From Glandiceps talaboti (taxonomy: Eukaryota > Hemichordata > Enteropneusta > Spengelidae): 64,000 nucleotides of DNA. Location of the stretch: NCBI RefSeq assembly GCF_964340395.1, contig NC_135552.1:5441981-5505980 (forward strand), read 5' to 3'. Below, piece after piece: positions 37,867 to 50,269 of this stretch (position 1 is the first letter of the stretch; every line of letters starts with the position of its first letter). Position numbers and translations under genes: made by a program. The notes beneath the pieces were generated by a model. The model was given only the letters and a program-made list of their open reading frames with translations. It was not told where the DNA came from and made no database searches.

Positions 37867-39339
37867 AAACTTCCGGAAACCCAGCACTGAATCATGTCAT
37901 ATTTATAACAAATAAATTTTAATCAACTTTAACAAGATCTAGTAGTAAATACAGAAGCTGTTATTATTAAATGTGTGGAAGTTTTCAAAATCTGGTTAGA
38001 AGTGCAATGATGAAGTTCAGCAATCACATTGACACCATACCCCACCCCCTTAAACGTCACTTTTTGAGCCTGTGTGACATTGTGCGATCGTCCCGATGTT
38101 ATGCAAATTCATGACAAGTACGCGTCACGTAATATGCAATTTCTTTTACCTGAAGAAATATTTTCAATTTGCCTTACCAGAAATACAAAATTATTTATTC
38201 GTAACATTTTTTTGTTTTTACATTCAATTCAATTCAACTAAATTATAATTGGAATATCATATACGCAATTCACACCTATCGCATTTCTATATATATGATT
38301 ATGCGCATCTCTGCGGAAATAAAAGCGCGCACTACTGTATTAAACGCGGCTAGTCACTACTGACGTGACAATAACTGCATGTACCACTGGTGGTAACCCC
38401 CTCCCCCAACCCCCACATACTTGTTTTTGAATCAGTAATAACTTCTAGCTATGGGCATATTTCCAGGGCATATTTAGGTGGTCGTCTGACCGGGGTCAGT
38501 AGATGTCGATAACCCTACCCTCATTATCATCATGTTTGTACATATCATTACAGAATATCTCCGGAGATGCAGTGCGAGGTTATCGCAATTGCCATTGACC
38601 CGCCATTTTCACACGTCATTCAATATAATAAATGATGACAGCAGAACGATAAACCACACACGTATATACTGATTCACTGGCAGCTAACAATGCCGTGTAA
38701 TACAGATGGTATTTAAAACATCACCTGATGACTACTGCAGTGAAACGTCTGTCTCCTTTCCAACTCCCTTAGCCTGCATGACTCTAAGAAAAGAGCACTT
38801 AAATTTCACGATGTATATATTATGTGTCAACGTCTAATTTGGCAAATAAAAATATCTGCCTTTTCCTTTCCCCCTTCATGTATTTTCAGACCATATGTTA
38901 TTAGATTCTGCTAACTCAGGATCGTCACTCAGTGTATGTGACGTACTCTTTCATGTTCAAGGACACCGTAGAACGAACAATAAGGATGTATAAGTCCGTG
39001 CAATCTAAAATTTAGCATACCATAAATCCATTCATCATACGGCACTGCTTATAAATATACAAACATAGCAGCACTCGACACCACTTCAACTACTTATTTC
39101 CACTTCTTGTTAAGGTTCGATAAAACCAATAACTTAATAAGTGAATGGGTTGTTATTTACACACAACAGACCCATTTAACAATATAATATGATTTTACGA
39201 TTGATAAAAGCCTTGCAAAATAGGTTATGGTTCTGACTGGCAGTGCTTGTATTTCAAAAATAGGTAGAGTCGATAATATATTATAGTAACTTTTTTTCTG
39301 CCATCTCTATTTTTACTGTTAATCTGTATTTAAAAGAAA
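37867..39339. other. No supportable gene
   Basis: AT-rich with short CCC-rich patches near 38400. Nothing recognisable. Confidence 0.35.
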
Positions 39340-40450
39340 AAAAAAGATTTCCTGTTACCCCGGCGACCCCAACTAGTTTTTCACTGCCGACCCTAATTTT
39401 ATTTTTACGTATTCGAGAAAAAATAAAATAAAATCGCGAGATCTATGCAGTCACGGGAGAAATAGTGAATGCGGAAACTGGCATCGACTTAAAAAGACAA
39501 TATAAAACTGTTCCTCCAATCTATAATGGCTATACATCTGTTGGGAGGAAGCCAATAATACAGATACCATATGGAAAGCAACGCAGAGCGTAACTACCTG
39601 AACTAGACACTCATCACACATAAAAACATTTTTTTACACCTACCTACCCCCACCTATTCTACACTTGGGCGTAATCGGAATCACACCATTTTTGTAGGCC
39701 TTATTTTGTCGATATTTTCTTTAAAGTCACGAACAACATTAACAATAATGTTTATAGTTCGAGCGGCAAAAGTACACGTTGCCGTTGAGTAAACAGAACG
39801 ACTGTAATAGCATAGAGTAAAATCGCATACTAGTATGCCACAATAGTGACGGAACGAGGTCGACCTCATCGCTAGATCCGGTTTAGATGAACGATCAAAA
39901 ATCATAAACTTTGAAACAAGAATGAGTGGGTATTAACCTTTTTGATATCAAACAAATTTCCGCTAAATTCGTTTTGAATGAAAATTCTTTCCTTGCATCG
40001 TGTTCGTCGCAATCTCATTTCGAATTTAAATCAATATTTTGACCTGGAATGAAAAGGTTAGTAGAACAATGTCAGTATAAAGGAGCAGAAATTGCATCTC
40101 CGTAAGTTTCCGGGGAGGGGTGGGGAGTGGTGGGGAGGGGTGGGGGTGCTGCAGTCTATAAAGTAGTTGATGTACGAGAAGAAGGTATCTCAGTGAACTA
40201 TACTAGGATTAGTTACTAGAAAGACTACTTCCAAAACAGCCTTCGTGTACGTCACATCCTCGTGCGATCATGGTAACAATATTGGATGTTGACGACACGT
40301 AGCTTTACTTTAGTCCAAACGTATAAATTATGTCGTGTCATCATTGGTCATGTGTTACACATTTAAACGCTTGACAAAACATAACATCACTTGACAAGAC
40401 AAAACATCCTCGGTCCAAGTTATACATATTGAGTGTAAAACTTAGGCCAA
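39340..40450. repeat. Tandem duplication, unit 1
   Basis: Matches unit 2 with an offset of 1061-1068 bp: 'ttgggcgtaatcg' 39665/40726, 'ggaacgaggtcgacctcatc' 39851/40919, and 'gatgaacgatcaaaa' and 'gagtgggtattaacctttt' after them. It includes the family R sequence also found at 29.7 kb. Short minus-strand open frames (SVYSTATCTFAA) are shared but not convincing as genes. Confidence 0.85.
40112..40150 (+). other. G-quadruplex-type run
   Basis: At least five runs of four or more G separated by 1-5 bases (ggggaggggtggggagtgg and on). The second duplication unit has a G-rich run at the matching place (41219-41235). Confidence 0.8.
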
Positions 40451-41520
40451 CAAAAAATTCTTTGTTACTCTATCCCACCTAGTTTTTCACTGATCACTTT
40501 AATTGTTTTACGTATTCGAAAAAAAAAATATAGTGAAAGTTATGAAGCCTCGCGAAGCCTACCAATCGGTAATTGATGTACATCTGATGAGAACTTAGAA
40601 ACCAATAACACAGAGATCATGATATGGAAAACAACCGAAAACATAATTACCTGAACCAGACACTCAAATATGATTTTTTAAACAAAAATCAAACACTGAA
40701 TCTACCTAACCCATATATTCTAAAATTGGGCGTAATCGAAACCACACAATTTTTGTTGGCCTTATTTTGTCGGTATTTTCTTCAAACGCACTAATATCAA
40801 TAACAATAACGTTTATATTTTGAGCGGCAAAAGTACAGGTTGCCGTTGAGTAAACAGAACGACGCCGACTGATACAGTAGTCACAGTGAGGGAGTGCCAA
40901 GATGGATGCCAAGGGCTCGGAACGAGGTCGACCTCATCGCTAGATCCGGTTTAGATGAACGATCAAAACATCATAAACTTTGAAACAAGGATGAGTGGGT
41001 ATTAACCTTTTCGATATCAAGCGATCATTTGAATGAAAAACCTTTCTTTGCATCGTGTCCTGTCGACCATTGCAATCTCATTTCGAACTTAAATCAATAC
41101 TTTCACCAGGAATGAAAGGTTAGTAACAAAATTACAGTTTAAAGGAACTTTGATTTTGATTTTCAAAAAACTCGGTAAAAGAAATTGGTAAAAAAGTGTA
41201 TCTCAGTAAGTCACCCCCGGGGGCGGGGGGGGGGGGCGACTACAGTCTATAAAGTAGTTGATGTGCGAGAAGAGGGAACTCAGTGAACGACGATTATTTA
41301 CTACTAAGACTACTTCACAAACAGTCTTCGTGTACATCACATACCGTGATCCTCTTGCGATGATAACAATCGTGGATTTTGACATGTAACTCCAAACGTA
41401 TAAATTATATACGTCGTGTCATCATCGGACATGTTACATATGTAAACACTTGACCAGACTCAACATCTCTTGACAAGACAAACCACCCTCGGTCCAAGTT
41501 ATAGTGTTGAGTGTATAAGC
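40451..41520. repeat. Tandem duplication, unit 2
   Basis: Second unit of the duplication of about 1.06 kb, with indels. The family R part is shortened here. Confidence 0.85.
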
Positions 41521-41938
41521 TTACCGCCAGTTTCATGTTAGTGTTCACAAACTCTGCTTAATACAACCACACATAATCCAATATGAAACTTCACATGCGA
41601 TATGCTGCGCTTTAAGATAGCCCAATTGAATGAATAGAATTCCTTGCGACATTTGTCTAAGGGAAAAGAACTATACTAGCACACCATGCAGCCATCAAAT
41701 GCCGACATCAAGCATGCAAACATTGCTGCCAGTTTGTCTGTGTCTAGTTACAGATCGTTTAATTAAGATATATGTATTGATTTATTATTTCCTCAGTGTA
41801 GACAAATTGTAGCAAGAAATTGAGACTAGAAAAATAACACATTTGAATAACGGTACATATTTATTTCAAAATTAATATACGAAAGAACTACACCTCGAAA
41901 TAAATGTGAGACAGTCATATAGCTTAAAACGATTAACT

Positions 41939-42133
41939 TCAGATATCACGTGATATCATTACGATAGCGCGGAATGGTTCGTGCCAATCTGTGGTGACCT
42001 CTGACTTGTGAATGGGAGAAACAAAAATACGAGGGTGACATTTCAAGTGCCAATATTCCGCAATTGACCACACTATGGCTTTGTTTCTAGGTGACAAAAC
42101 AAGCACTATGTACTGTACCCATTTCGACGCCAT
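41939..42133 (-). CDS. Weak candidate small ORF or first exon (64 codons)
   Basis: ATG at 42133 in a strong context (gaaaATGGCG) begins MASKWVQYIVLVLSPRNK and runs to TGA at 41939. Upstream on the coding strand are a palindromic CRE (TGACGTCA, about 42207) and a second tgacgtca (about 42273). There is no recognised domain. It could be a first exon whose donor I cannot identify, or chance. Confidence 0.25.
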   Translation of the reverse strand: MASKWVQYIVLVLSPRNKAIVWSIAEYWHLKCHPRIFVSPIHKSEVTTDWHEPFRAIVMISRDI

Positions 42134-42206
42134 TTTCGGTTTAAGTCGGACTTAAGTAAACTTTATGGATTTTCCTTTATCGTAGACACGACAACGGACG
42201 ACATTG

Positions 42207-42214
42207 ATGACGTC
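42207..42214. promoter_or_regulatory. CRE palindrome TGACGTCA
   Basis: Perfect 8-bp CREB/ATF-type site about 75 bp upstream of the minus-strand ATG at 42133. A second copy lies near 42273. Confidence 0.35.
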
Positions 42215-43699
42215 ATGATTTCGGAAGCCAATTCATCCCTACAAAAAGGACGACCAACGGCCTGTTTCCTCTGACGTCACGGACATGCAAATCTAATTTC
42301 TCCATGGAGACAGTGAACATTAATTTAGATGTGTAGAGTACTTTAATAGAAACGAAAACCCTATTCATATACTTTTAATTGAGATCACACTACTCGAATA
42401 CTTAAAATATAGAGGTCTTTGCTTTCCTTGATTCAGGATTTGCTCGCAAAATGGAAACAGTACACATTGGTTGAGTATCTACTTAGGTGAGGGACGTAAA
42501 GAAAGCAAGCAGTCGACGTCGAGGACGTGATCTTTCTCGTATCTAGGATAGCGCATAGTGATAATTGAAAATTGTCGGAGTTCCAAATCTGACTGAGAAT
42601 TAGAATTAAAAAAAAACATGGCGACTCGACAACCAAAATGACACTCGACTCTCAGTGTAATAGCTCATTAGTACTAAATGACGTGGCCTCCTTATTTGGT
42701 GTATCATATACGTCACAGTGACGGGCTACCTAATATCTACCATGTACACAATACCACGTTACTTTGTCTATAATGCAACCGATGGAAACCTTACTACACA
42801 ACCATTCGCAGGACTTGATTCACTAACCTGGTTTAGAACGTTAAGAGTGTACATCGGCTGATCATGAATTTTGTGAACTTGTTTGTTCCAACGTCGCGAT
42901 ACCTGCGTGCACATCAGATACTCAGACAAACAATTAGGGTATAAGCGGCAACGGACAGTCAAAAATATAAATGGGAAAAAACGGGGGAAAATCTGAAAGT
43001 CTCAATGCACTAAAATTTAAAAAAAAAATACAATGAACTTGTATATGTGGCCAAGTGTTAAAATATGGTTTTATATGGTTGTACAATTTCTATATCATCT
43101 ATCGGGACAGTCACTAGTACGAAAAGAACTGTGCAAGCGGGCCCTTGATTAGTGCATTTCCTCCTTTGAATGCCTCTGATCATGCGACTTAGACTAGGCC
43201 CTGGTCCAGTCAATTCAGAGGCAGGGGCAATTATTAGTATTTTTTAACCATTCCATGTTTTAACTACTAGGCACGTGGTATTTGGAAGTTGAAACATACT
43301 TTTGAAACCCCCATTTCCACCCTACCCATTTGACGGCAAAAAGATGTTCACGATTTATGATTCTCCTTACTTAATAGTAAATTTCTCCAAACCAAAACCA
43401 CTTATTTCAATGAAACTAATAAGTTCGCCATATGGTAATGGGAAAATAAAGACGATACTGCCCGACTACATGGAAACCCGCCGTCGTCTCTGTAGGAGCA
43501 CGCCACCAGCGGCTAGTGCGGGCAATAACCGAAACCACAGTTGTCCGGAATATATTTTCCGAGTCTTTGAGGGTGTAACTATAGAGTACACAACACTAGT
43601 AGAAGCTATTTTATTTTAAAAAGTACAGTAACTATTACACAGTAAACTCATTTCAACGCAGAGAGTGAGAAACTGTTTGCGATACAGAACAATAGGAAA

Positions 43700-44330
43700 G
43701 CAGCTGGCCCGTCAAACCCCTGAATACATAATTAGTTTTGTTAGAACCATCTGCCTCTTCTTCGCACTTGTCTTTTCCCAGTAAAATTCAAACACATTCC
43801 AAACTTTAATGGGCAAATGAACAAGAATATAATAGTTATACATAGGACAAACTGTAATATTATAATAATTAATAAGGTGCAATTTAAAATGACCATTTGT
43901 TTACCCCGGTGTCTACATAGTACATTGTATGAGAGACAAAGATGTCAAGAACCGTGTGTACAATTATGTGTTTCGTTGAAAAGGAAAATATACATGGTGC
44001 GAATGTTATATATTGACACAATCACAATGTAATATAATAAATTTTATATTTAGTACGCACATATACCACCAATTAAAAAGAGTATCAAACATTGATCTAG
44101 TAACAGTAAGGACTTGATATTACACAGACTGCTTAACGGTGGACACCTGTTGCGATATTACGCAGTACATATGATATCAAAACACACGTGTTGTTTGTTG
44201 ATAATAATTTTCTATTTCAATGAGTTACTTGCATAAGTAAAACATTTTTGGTAATTATCATGCAATATCGTACTGTCAGTTTGAATTCCTACAGGGCTTG
44301 GTGCATACATAGACGGTGGCAAAATGAATG
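43700..44330. repeat. Dispersed repeat, partner at 54230-54790
   Basis: 'gggcaaatgaacaagaatataatag', 'aataaggtgcaatttaaaatga' and 'tttaccccggtg' are shared, as is 'cttggtgcatacat(a/t)gacg' at the right end. The 54-kb copy has a (TCTG)n array in between. Confidence 0.75.
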
Positions 44331-45564
44331 TAGCAAGAAAATGAACTCATTTAATGTTGCTATCTGAAAGTGTAGCATATGCAGTTTCTTGTTGAATTTT
44401 TTCAAGGCTGTATCAAACGGACCCGTTACTGGTCATGAACGCCAACCTGCAAGGTGCTGTAAGTTGCAGATATCATTTTGAATTAAAGTTGATAAATTAC
44501 CAAAGTGAAAAAAGACTCCATTCTGTGTTACGATTTTCTCTGAATAAAAACAATAGGTCACCAAATTGTTACCACAGTATTGTATTTTTATTATTGTTTT
44601 GTGTTCCTTTATTATATTAAATTGACTTACAATGTATTTAATGTAATAAATGATCAGTAGAAAGCACAGAAGAAGCTAAATGACAATTGTAAATAAAGAA
44701 ATTATTACAAGTCATTGAATATAAGAACCAATCACTTTTATTCATACATTTATGTTATAAATAGATCTATACTGCACCAAAATACTTGCATAATTCCGAA
44801 CTCTCAGTCTGAGTCCGCAGGCCTCTTTCGCAGAGATCAAATGACGTGTTGTTTACGCACCTGCCTGGGATGTATGTCGTCCCCTATTTTTGCAAAGTAT
44901 AAAACAAACGTTTTTAGCTGTATTTGAGAGATAAACAGTGATATCTCGGAACATTTCGGCTCTCCTGTAGATATAATATCTATATTCTCATTTCCTCAGT
45001 CTAACAGAAACCCATGATTGTCACAGCTGACCGCTAGGTGGCGGTACAGTATCAGGGATACCATTAACATAACACCCTTCAACCCATAGGCTGCAACTAC
45101 ATACCATATCTATAATTGGCTGATCATATACAAATGTAAAGACAACTTCGACTTGTAAAAGTAAGATTATCTTCCATTGTTACAAAAGGCCCTTGGATAA
45201 ATCTTTGTAATAGCTGGATGAAACCAAGGTAAATTGTTTTATATGCCTGCTATCAACCAATTTTGACACAGACTTCTGTACACAACTTGTATTGGCGTGT
45301 CAACGGACAAAGAATCCATACGTTGTACATGAATAGTGTCGCAATATATTCATTAAACCGTGAATAACATTTCAATAGTTACGATTTCTGTCTCTTAAAG
45401 GTCGAACCGAATATTGACTGAGACTGGGTAAATAAAAAGACAAAAGACAATCCTCTGCGCGAGAACAGTTACCGACGCCATTTGAGTACAATATATCAAA
45501 ACGATGTTAAAGCATGCAAACATCCATCCATCCAATTAATCCACCAATCCATCGTCCACTACCA

Positions 45565-45599
45565 CATACATACATACATACATACATACATACATACAT

Positions 45600-45636
<37 letters not shown>

Positions 45637-45719
45637 TACATACATACATACATACATACATACATACATACATACATACATACATACATACATACATACA
45701 TACATACATACATACATAC
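45565..45719. repeat. (CATA)n/(CA)n microsatellite
   Basis: Begins directly after the stop codon of the membrane-protein gene (read on the minus strand TAG then gtatgtatgt), so it would be the start of that gene's 3' UTR. Confidence 0.95.
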
Positions 45720-46009
45720 CTATACTATTTTATATACATGGTTACTCCATCGTCCGCCATTCCCATCAATTTTGCAGTTAGTAGAAGGTCCGTATTTCTT
45801 ATATGTACTTTCGGCATCAGCACTAGAAGCACACCAGCCGCCATGTTGGAGTGCAAAAACTTTAAATCCAAGTCTTTGAACAGCTCTAAAACACTTCCAG
45901 AATACATCGGTACGAAACCAGTAGAAGCCATCCAGTTCGTCGGCTTTGCCCTCTAGCGTTGGAATGGCACGGTATATAGTGTCCTTCCAACAGCCAAGGT
46001 CGATGAATT
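45720..46009 (-). CDS. Terminal exon: WSC-like domain of type II membrane protein (exon 3)
   Basis: The acceptor 'attttgtcag' precedes an exon that enters in phase 1 (aa completes a Glu codon) and encodes about 95 residues to TAG at 45720. The domain runs DLGCWKDTIYRAIPTLEG, YWFRTDVFWKCFRAVQRLGF, KVFALQHGGWCASSADAEST, YKKYGPSTNCKIDGNGG and WSNHVYKIV, with four conserved Cys (GCW, KC, GGWC, NC). The same domain, of identical exon length, closes the gene at 60.5 kb. It resembles WSC-type cysteine-rich, probably carbohydrate-binding, extracellular domains. The protein would expose it C-terminally outside the cell. Confidence 0.85.
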
Positions 46010-46183
46010 CTGACAAAATATACATACATGTACAATTAGTAACTTTACTAGGAAAATGACAACACAACACTAATTGACAGCGACCTCTCATGATGAGCTT
46101 AATTAAATTAATGTACAAACATGGGTGAAAACGTCTTTCTTTGCATGGTAAGCTAGTACCGATAGTCGCATTGTATAGAAGAA

Positions 46184-46242
46184 GGTGGTGGTGGTGGTGG
46201 TGGTGGTGGTGGTGGTGGTGGTGGTGGTGGTGGTGGTGATGG
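46184..46242. repeat. (GGT)n microsatellite
   Basis: About 20 ggt units, then imperfect continuation to 46262. Confidence 0.95.
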
Positions 46243-46831
46243 TGGTCGGTGGTGGTAGTAGTGGAGGGGTATCACTTAACACCAGATTTCTCAAAATCAT
46301 CACTAAATTGTTAGTGACTCTTTCAAGGATCCAGTGATTTCACACACGATAAATTAAGGCTAATGTATTCTTATTTTACGAATAACGTTAACACTTACTG
46401 CTACATACCTGGCATTCAAACCCTGTTAAAAGTATAATCTTTATATCTCCACCCAATTGCAAGCAAGCAAGAACAGATGCAAATGAGAAAAAAAATACTT
46501 CTCTCAAAGATGTTAGAAAAGATGAAACGAATTGAAAAATAACTTTATTGTGAAGCAAATAACATTAGAATAAATTGTCTTAGAGATGTCTGACGAGGAA
46601 GTATGAGGATGACAAGAGAAGGATAAAATCCACATACCAAACATATTGTCATTTGTATTAACCAGTTATAGGAACTAAAATATGAGGAAAACATTTTTTT
46701 TTTTTCAAATAGTGTTGATAATTATGCAAATTGTTTATTCACATTCTGCACATTAATGTTTCCAGACTGAATTTCTCTTCAACACCATCATTATCTAAGA
46801 GAAATGCAGTCTGGACCTTCATATATATGTG

Positions 46832-46834
<3 letters not shown>

Positions 46835-46885
<51 letters not shown>

Positions 46886-47031
46886 TAAATACATACATAC
46901 ATACATACATACATACATACATACATACACACACATAAATACATACATACATACATACATACATACATACATACATACATACATACATACATACATACAT
47001 GCATACATACACACACACACACACACACATA
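46835..47031. repeat. (AC)n and (ATAC)n composite microsatellite
   Basis: AC block, ATAC blocks separated by acacacataaatac, then a final AC block. Confidence 0.95.
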
Positions 47032-47086
47032 AACACAATGAGTTTCATTCTTCTTTCGCCAAGTAGACAGCAATACATACATGAAC

Positions 47087-48360
47087 CAGATTTAAACTGA
47101 ATGCCTCCCGTAAGGGAATCACTAATTATGCAAATAACTCATTGAAATAAAAAAAAAACTATGGTAACAGGCTTTGGTTTTGGACAAGCATGCTTTCTTA
47201 AGTTAATGTATGTGCCAAATTATACGGAATTTGAAGAGTGCATGATACTGCTTAATTACTGAATATCGTTCATTATTCAAAATACTCATTAAAAGGTAAA
47301 AGTTGTAGCAACAAACTTCATAGGACAGGTGCATATTATTATGGTTGATATATGTATTATATTATACGAAATTTGAAGCTTGCATTTTTAAGATACAACG
47401 TAGTTACCTAAATCATTAATTATGCAAATTTTTCATTAAAACTATGCTATGGCACCAAATTTTATAGGACGTACCTGCTTTGTTGTGGTTAACATTATGT
47501 ACTAATTTGTATTGAAATTGAAGCATGCAGTCTTAAGATATAGCCTAATTACCGAAAATCATTAATTATGCAAATTATTCATTAACACTGTAAGGTCCAT
47601 CAACTAACTTTATAGGACATACACAATTTGTTATGGTTAATGTATGTACTGAATTGTATTGAAATTGAAGTATGCAGTCGTAAGATATAGTCTAATTACC
47701 AGGAATAATTAATTATGCAAATTATTCATTAACACTGAAAGGTACATCAACAAGCTTTACAGGACATGTGCGATTGTTATTGTTAACATGTGTACTGAAT
47801 TATATTGAAATTGAAGTATGTATTCTTATGATATAGCCTAATTACAGAAAATCATTAATTATGTAAATTATTCATTAACACTGTAAGGTACATCAACTAA
47901 CTTTATAGGACATATGTGTTTTCTTATGATTAACGTATGTACTAAATTATGTTGAATATGAAGTATGCATTCTTAAGATATAGCCTAATTACCAAACATA
48001 ATTAATTATGCAAATTATTCGTTAATGCTGTAAGGTACATCATCAATTTTTATAGGACAAATGTATGTTGTTATAACGAATATACTAAATTATATTGAAA
48101 TTGAAGTATGCAGTCTTAAGATATTTCTTAATTATTTGATTTCATTAATATGCAAATTTCTTTAATTAAACATTAACCGATCTGGCTGAAAACCTAATCA
48201 GCTCTAGCTATAACCCTAAAGATGATATATTCCAAATTTCATTACAATTGAGCCAGCCGATTTTTAGAAAATGATGACACAGACAGGCAGACAGACAGAC
48301 AGACAGACAGACAGACATTTGTATTTTAATACCTCCCGTAACCTTACGGGAGGTAAAAAT
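47087..48360 (+). mobile_element. Helitron-derived pearl/HINE-like element with 146-bp core array (copy 2)
   Basis: Left end AGATTTAAACTGAATGCC, then TCCCGTAAGGGAAT. The core has about seven tandem units keyed by 'attaattatgcaaatta' (47125, 47419, 47565, 47712, 47858, 48005, 48147), a mean spacing of about 146 bp. A unique stretch follows (cctaatcagctctagc, 'gagccagccg'), then an (AGAC)n run (48283-48316) and the terminal palindrome ACCTCCCGTAA-CC-TTACGGGAGGT (48331-48354), then aaaaatg. The order tandem core, tetranucleotide run, hairpin end matches bivalve pearl-type elements. It has no coding capacity. Confidence 0.7.
48331..48354. repeat. Perfect 11-bp stem terminal hairpin
   Basis: Stem ACCTCCCGTAA paired with TTACGGGAGGT across a 2-base loop, at the right end of the element. 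Confidence 0.95.
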
Positions 48361-48534
48361 GAAAGAAGACGAATTCAGTATTTCATTTTGGGTTTACACG
48401 ATGGTCCATTTCACCAAAGGGAACATCAGGTGCATGGTCCACCCTCTCAACTATACACCTTATGATCCTTCTGGTGAAACACACCGTAGTGTAAATCCAT
48501 AATGTAACAACGAACTTGTCTTCTTTCATTATGT

Positions 48535-48736
48535 ATGTATGTATGTATGTATGTATGTATGTATGTAGGTAGTCAGGTAGGTAGGTAGGTATGTATGTAA
48601 TTATGTATGTATGTATGTATGTATGTATGTATGTATGTAGGTATGTAGGTAGGTAGGTAGGTATGTATGTAATTATGTATGTATGTATGTATGTATGTAT
48701 GTATGTATGTATGTATGTATGTATGTATGTATGTAC
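48535..48736. repeat. (GTAT)n with (GTAG)n blocks
   Basis: A duplicated higher-order motif: GTAT run, then GTAGGTAGGTAG, then gtatgtaattatg, repeated twice. Confidence 0.95.
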
Positions 48737-48959
48737 ATAAAATGCATTAGGAACGAATGTGACAGCCCTAATAAATAAACGTAATTCGACGTTTCGAATA
48801 AAAATTCTTTATTAAAGGCACGACATAATAGGTTAACACCTGATTATATCTGGATGTTATGGAATAGAACGACAACCACGCGAGATTGACGGTTATACGC
48901 GTACAAAGATCTAAAATTCAAACGCACCAAAAAGAACCCAACAGAACAAGCCTGAAATA

Positions 48960-50210
48960 TAGAATAAGCGTAGTTAGACGGAAAATTATGCAAACAAGCT
49001 ATCAATTCCAAGGGGTTCCAGCCTTCCGAGACGGAAAATGATTTCCTCCTCCTTCAACCTCAATCGATTCTCATCGCCAGAAGCCTGACAAATTCCCGAA
49101 ATAGACATATCTGGTACACTCTGATCGTTGGTAATAAAATGCATAGATACAGGTTTATTACGATTCTTTTGTCTGGTAAGACGGAGATGTTCCACGAAAC
49201 CAAGACAATATATAGTCAAATTTATATATATAAATCCACATTTCTGGCATGCAATGCAATACACTACGTTAGTACTAATACAAGTAAATCTACTCGTAAC
49301 AGCCACACTGTTCTTAGGGCCAAAAACATGATTAGTATTAATAATGAAACGACATGTACCTACCTACCTACCTACCTACCTACATACATACCTACATACC
49401 TACATACATACATACATACATACATACATACATACATACATACATACATACATACATACATACATACATACATACATACATACATACATACAGCATTAAC
49501 TTTCAAAACATGTTGTTTTGTATGGACCACCATATCGCTGACATTGGTATCACGACGCCAAGCTGTTAAAGGTGCTTCAGAAAATAATGAATTGGTTACC
49601 CTATTATAACGTAAGATATTAAAATGCTTGTATATAATATTCCTAACTCTAGTGGAAAAGGGATGGTATGTTAGAGCCAATATGGGACGATCGTTGTTAC
49701 TCTTCTGATCATGTTATTTAATACAAGCTTCCCTAGACAAAAAAGCCGCATTAGTAACCGACACTGGATAATAAGCACGTTGATGGAAATACAAGCAAAA
49801 TTCAGCAGACCTTTCCCTGAAATCCAAATCACTACTACAAATACGACGTAAACGAAGTAATTGTGAATAGGGAATGGAATCTTTACACTTATTAGGATGT
49901 GAGGAACCATACTGCAAACATGAATGTGAATCAGTAGGTTTAGTATAAATAGATGTAGCTATATCATCACCATCAATCCTAAGGGAGATGTCAAGGAAAT
50001 TGATAGTTAGTTCAGAAATATCATAAGTATACTGAATAGCAGGATTAAAGTTACATATGTAATCAATAAACTGCATAAGATCCTCAAGTTTGAGTGACGC
50101 TGCACCAAAACCATCATCAATAAATTGATTATATAAATCATGTAAGATCCCTTGATACTAACTGTGTTCCTGATAAGAGGTAAATAAAGCATTGAGATGT
50201 CTACAGGATT
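48960..50210 (-). mobile_element. Penelope-like retroelement, RT C-terminus plus GIY-YIG endonuclease
   Basis: Minus strand. RT motif NQFIDDGFGAASLKLEDL near 50130, then the RT/thumb block (50076-49714: FNPAIQYTYDISELTINFLD, SIYTKPTDSHSCLQYGSSHP), a linker (49680-49507: FNILRYNRVTNSLFSEAPL), and a GIY-YIG-like endonuclease (49306-48986: STNVVYCIACQKCGFIYI, EHLRLTRQKNRNKPVSMHF, GRLEPLGIDS). Frames change between 50192 and 50076 and at 49500, so it is inactive. A (CTAC)/(ATAC) microsatellite lies between linker and endonuclease. Confidence 0.88.
49357..49492. repeat. (CTAC)n/(ATAC)n microsatellite inside the Penelope-like element
   Basis: About 135 bp lying between the linker and the GIY-YIG block. 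Confidence 0.95.
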
Positions 50211-50269
50211 ACCCCATTTACAGAAACTCAGAAATTATAAAAGATAATATTTCCGAAACTCCGTTAAAT

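Larger units (their letters stand above)
41521..45470. other. Mostly gene-poor, with repeats and a weak small-ORF candidate
   Basis: Contains a copy of an element related to 59.66-60.0 kb (about 41535-41760), a minus-strand 64-codon ATG frame (41939-42133), and a repeat shared with 54.2 kb (about 43700-44330). No other supportable gene. The open frame at 43302-43619 begins at TTG and has no known motif. Confidence 0.35.
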
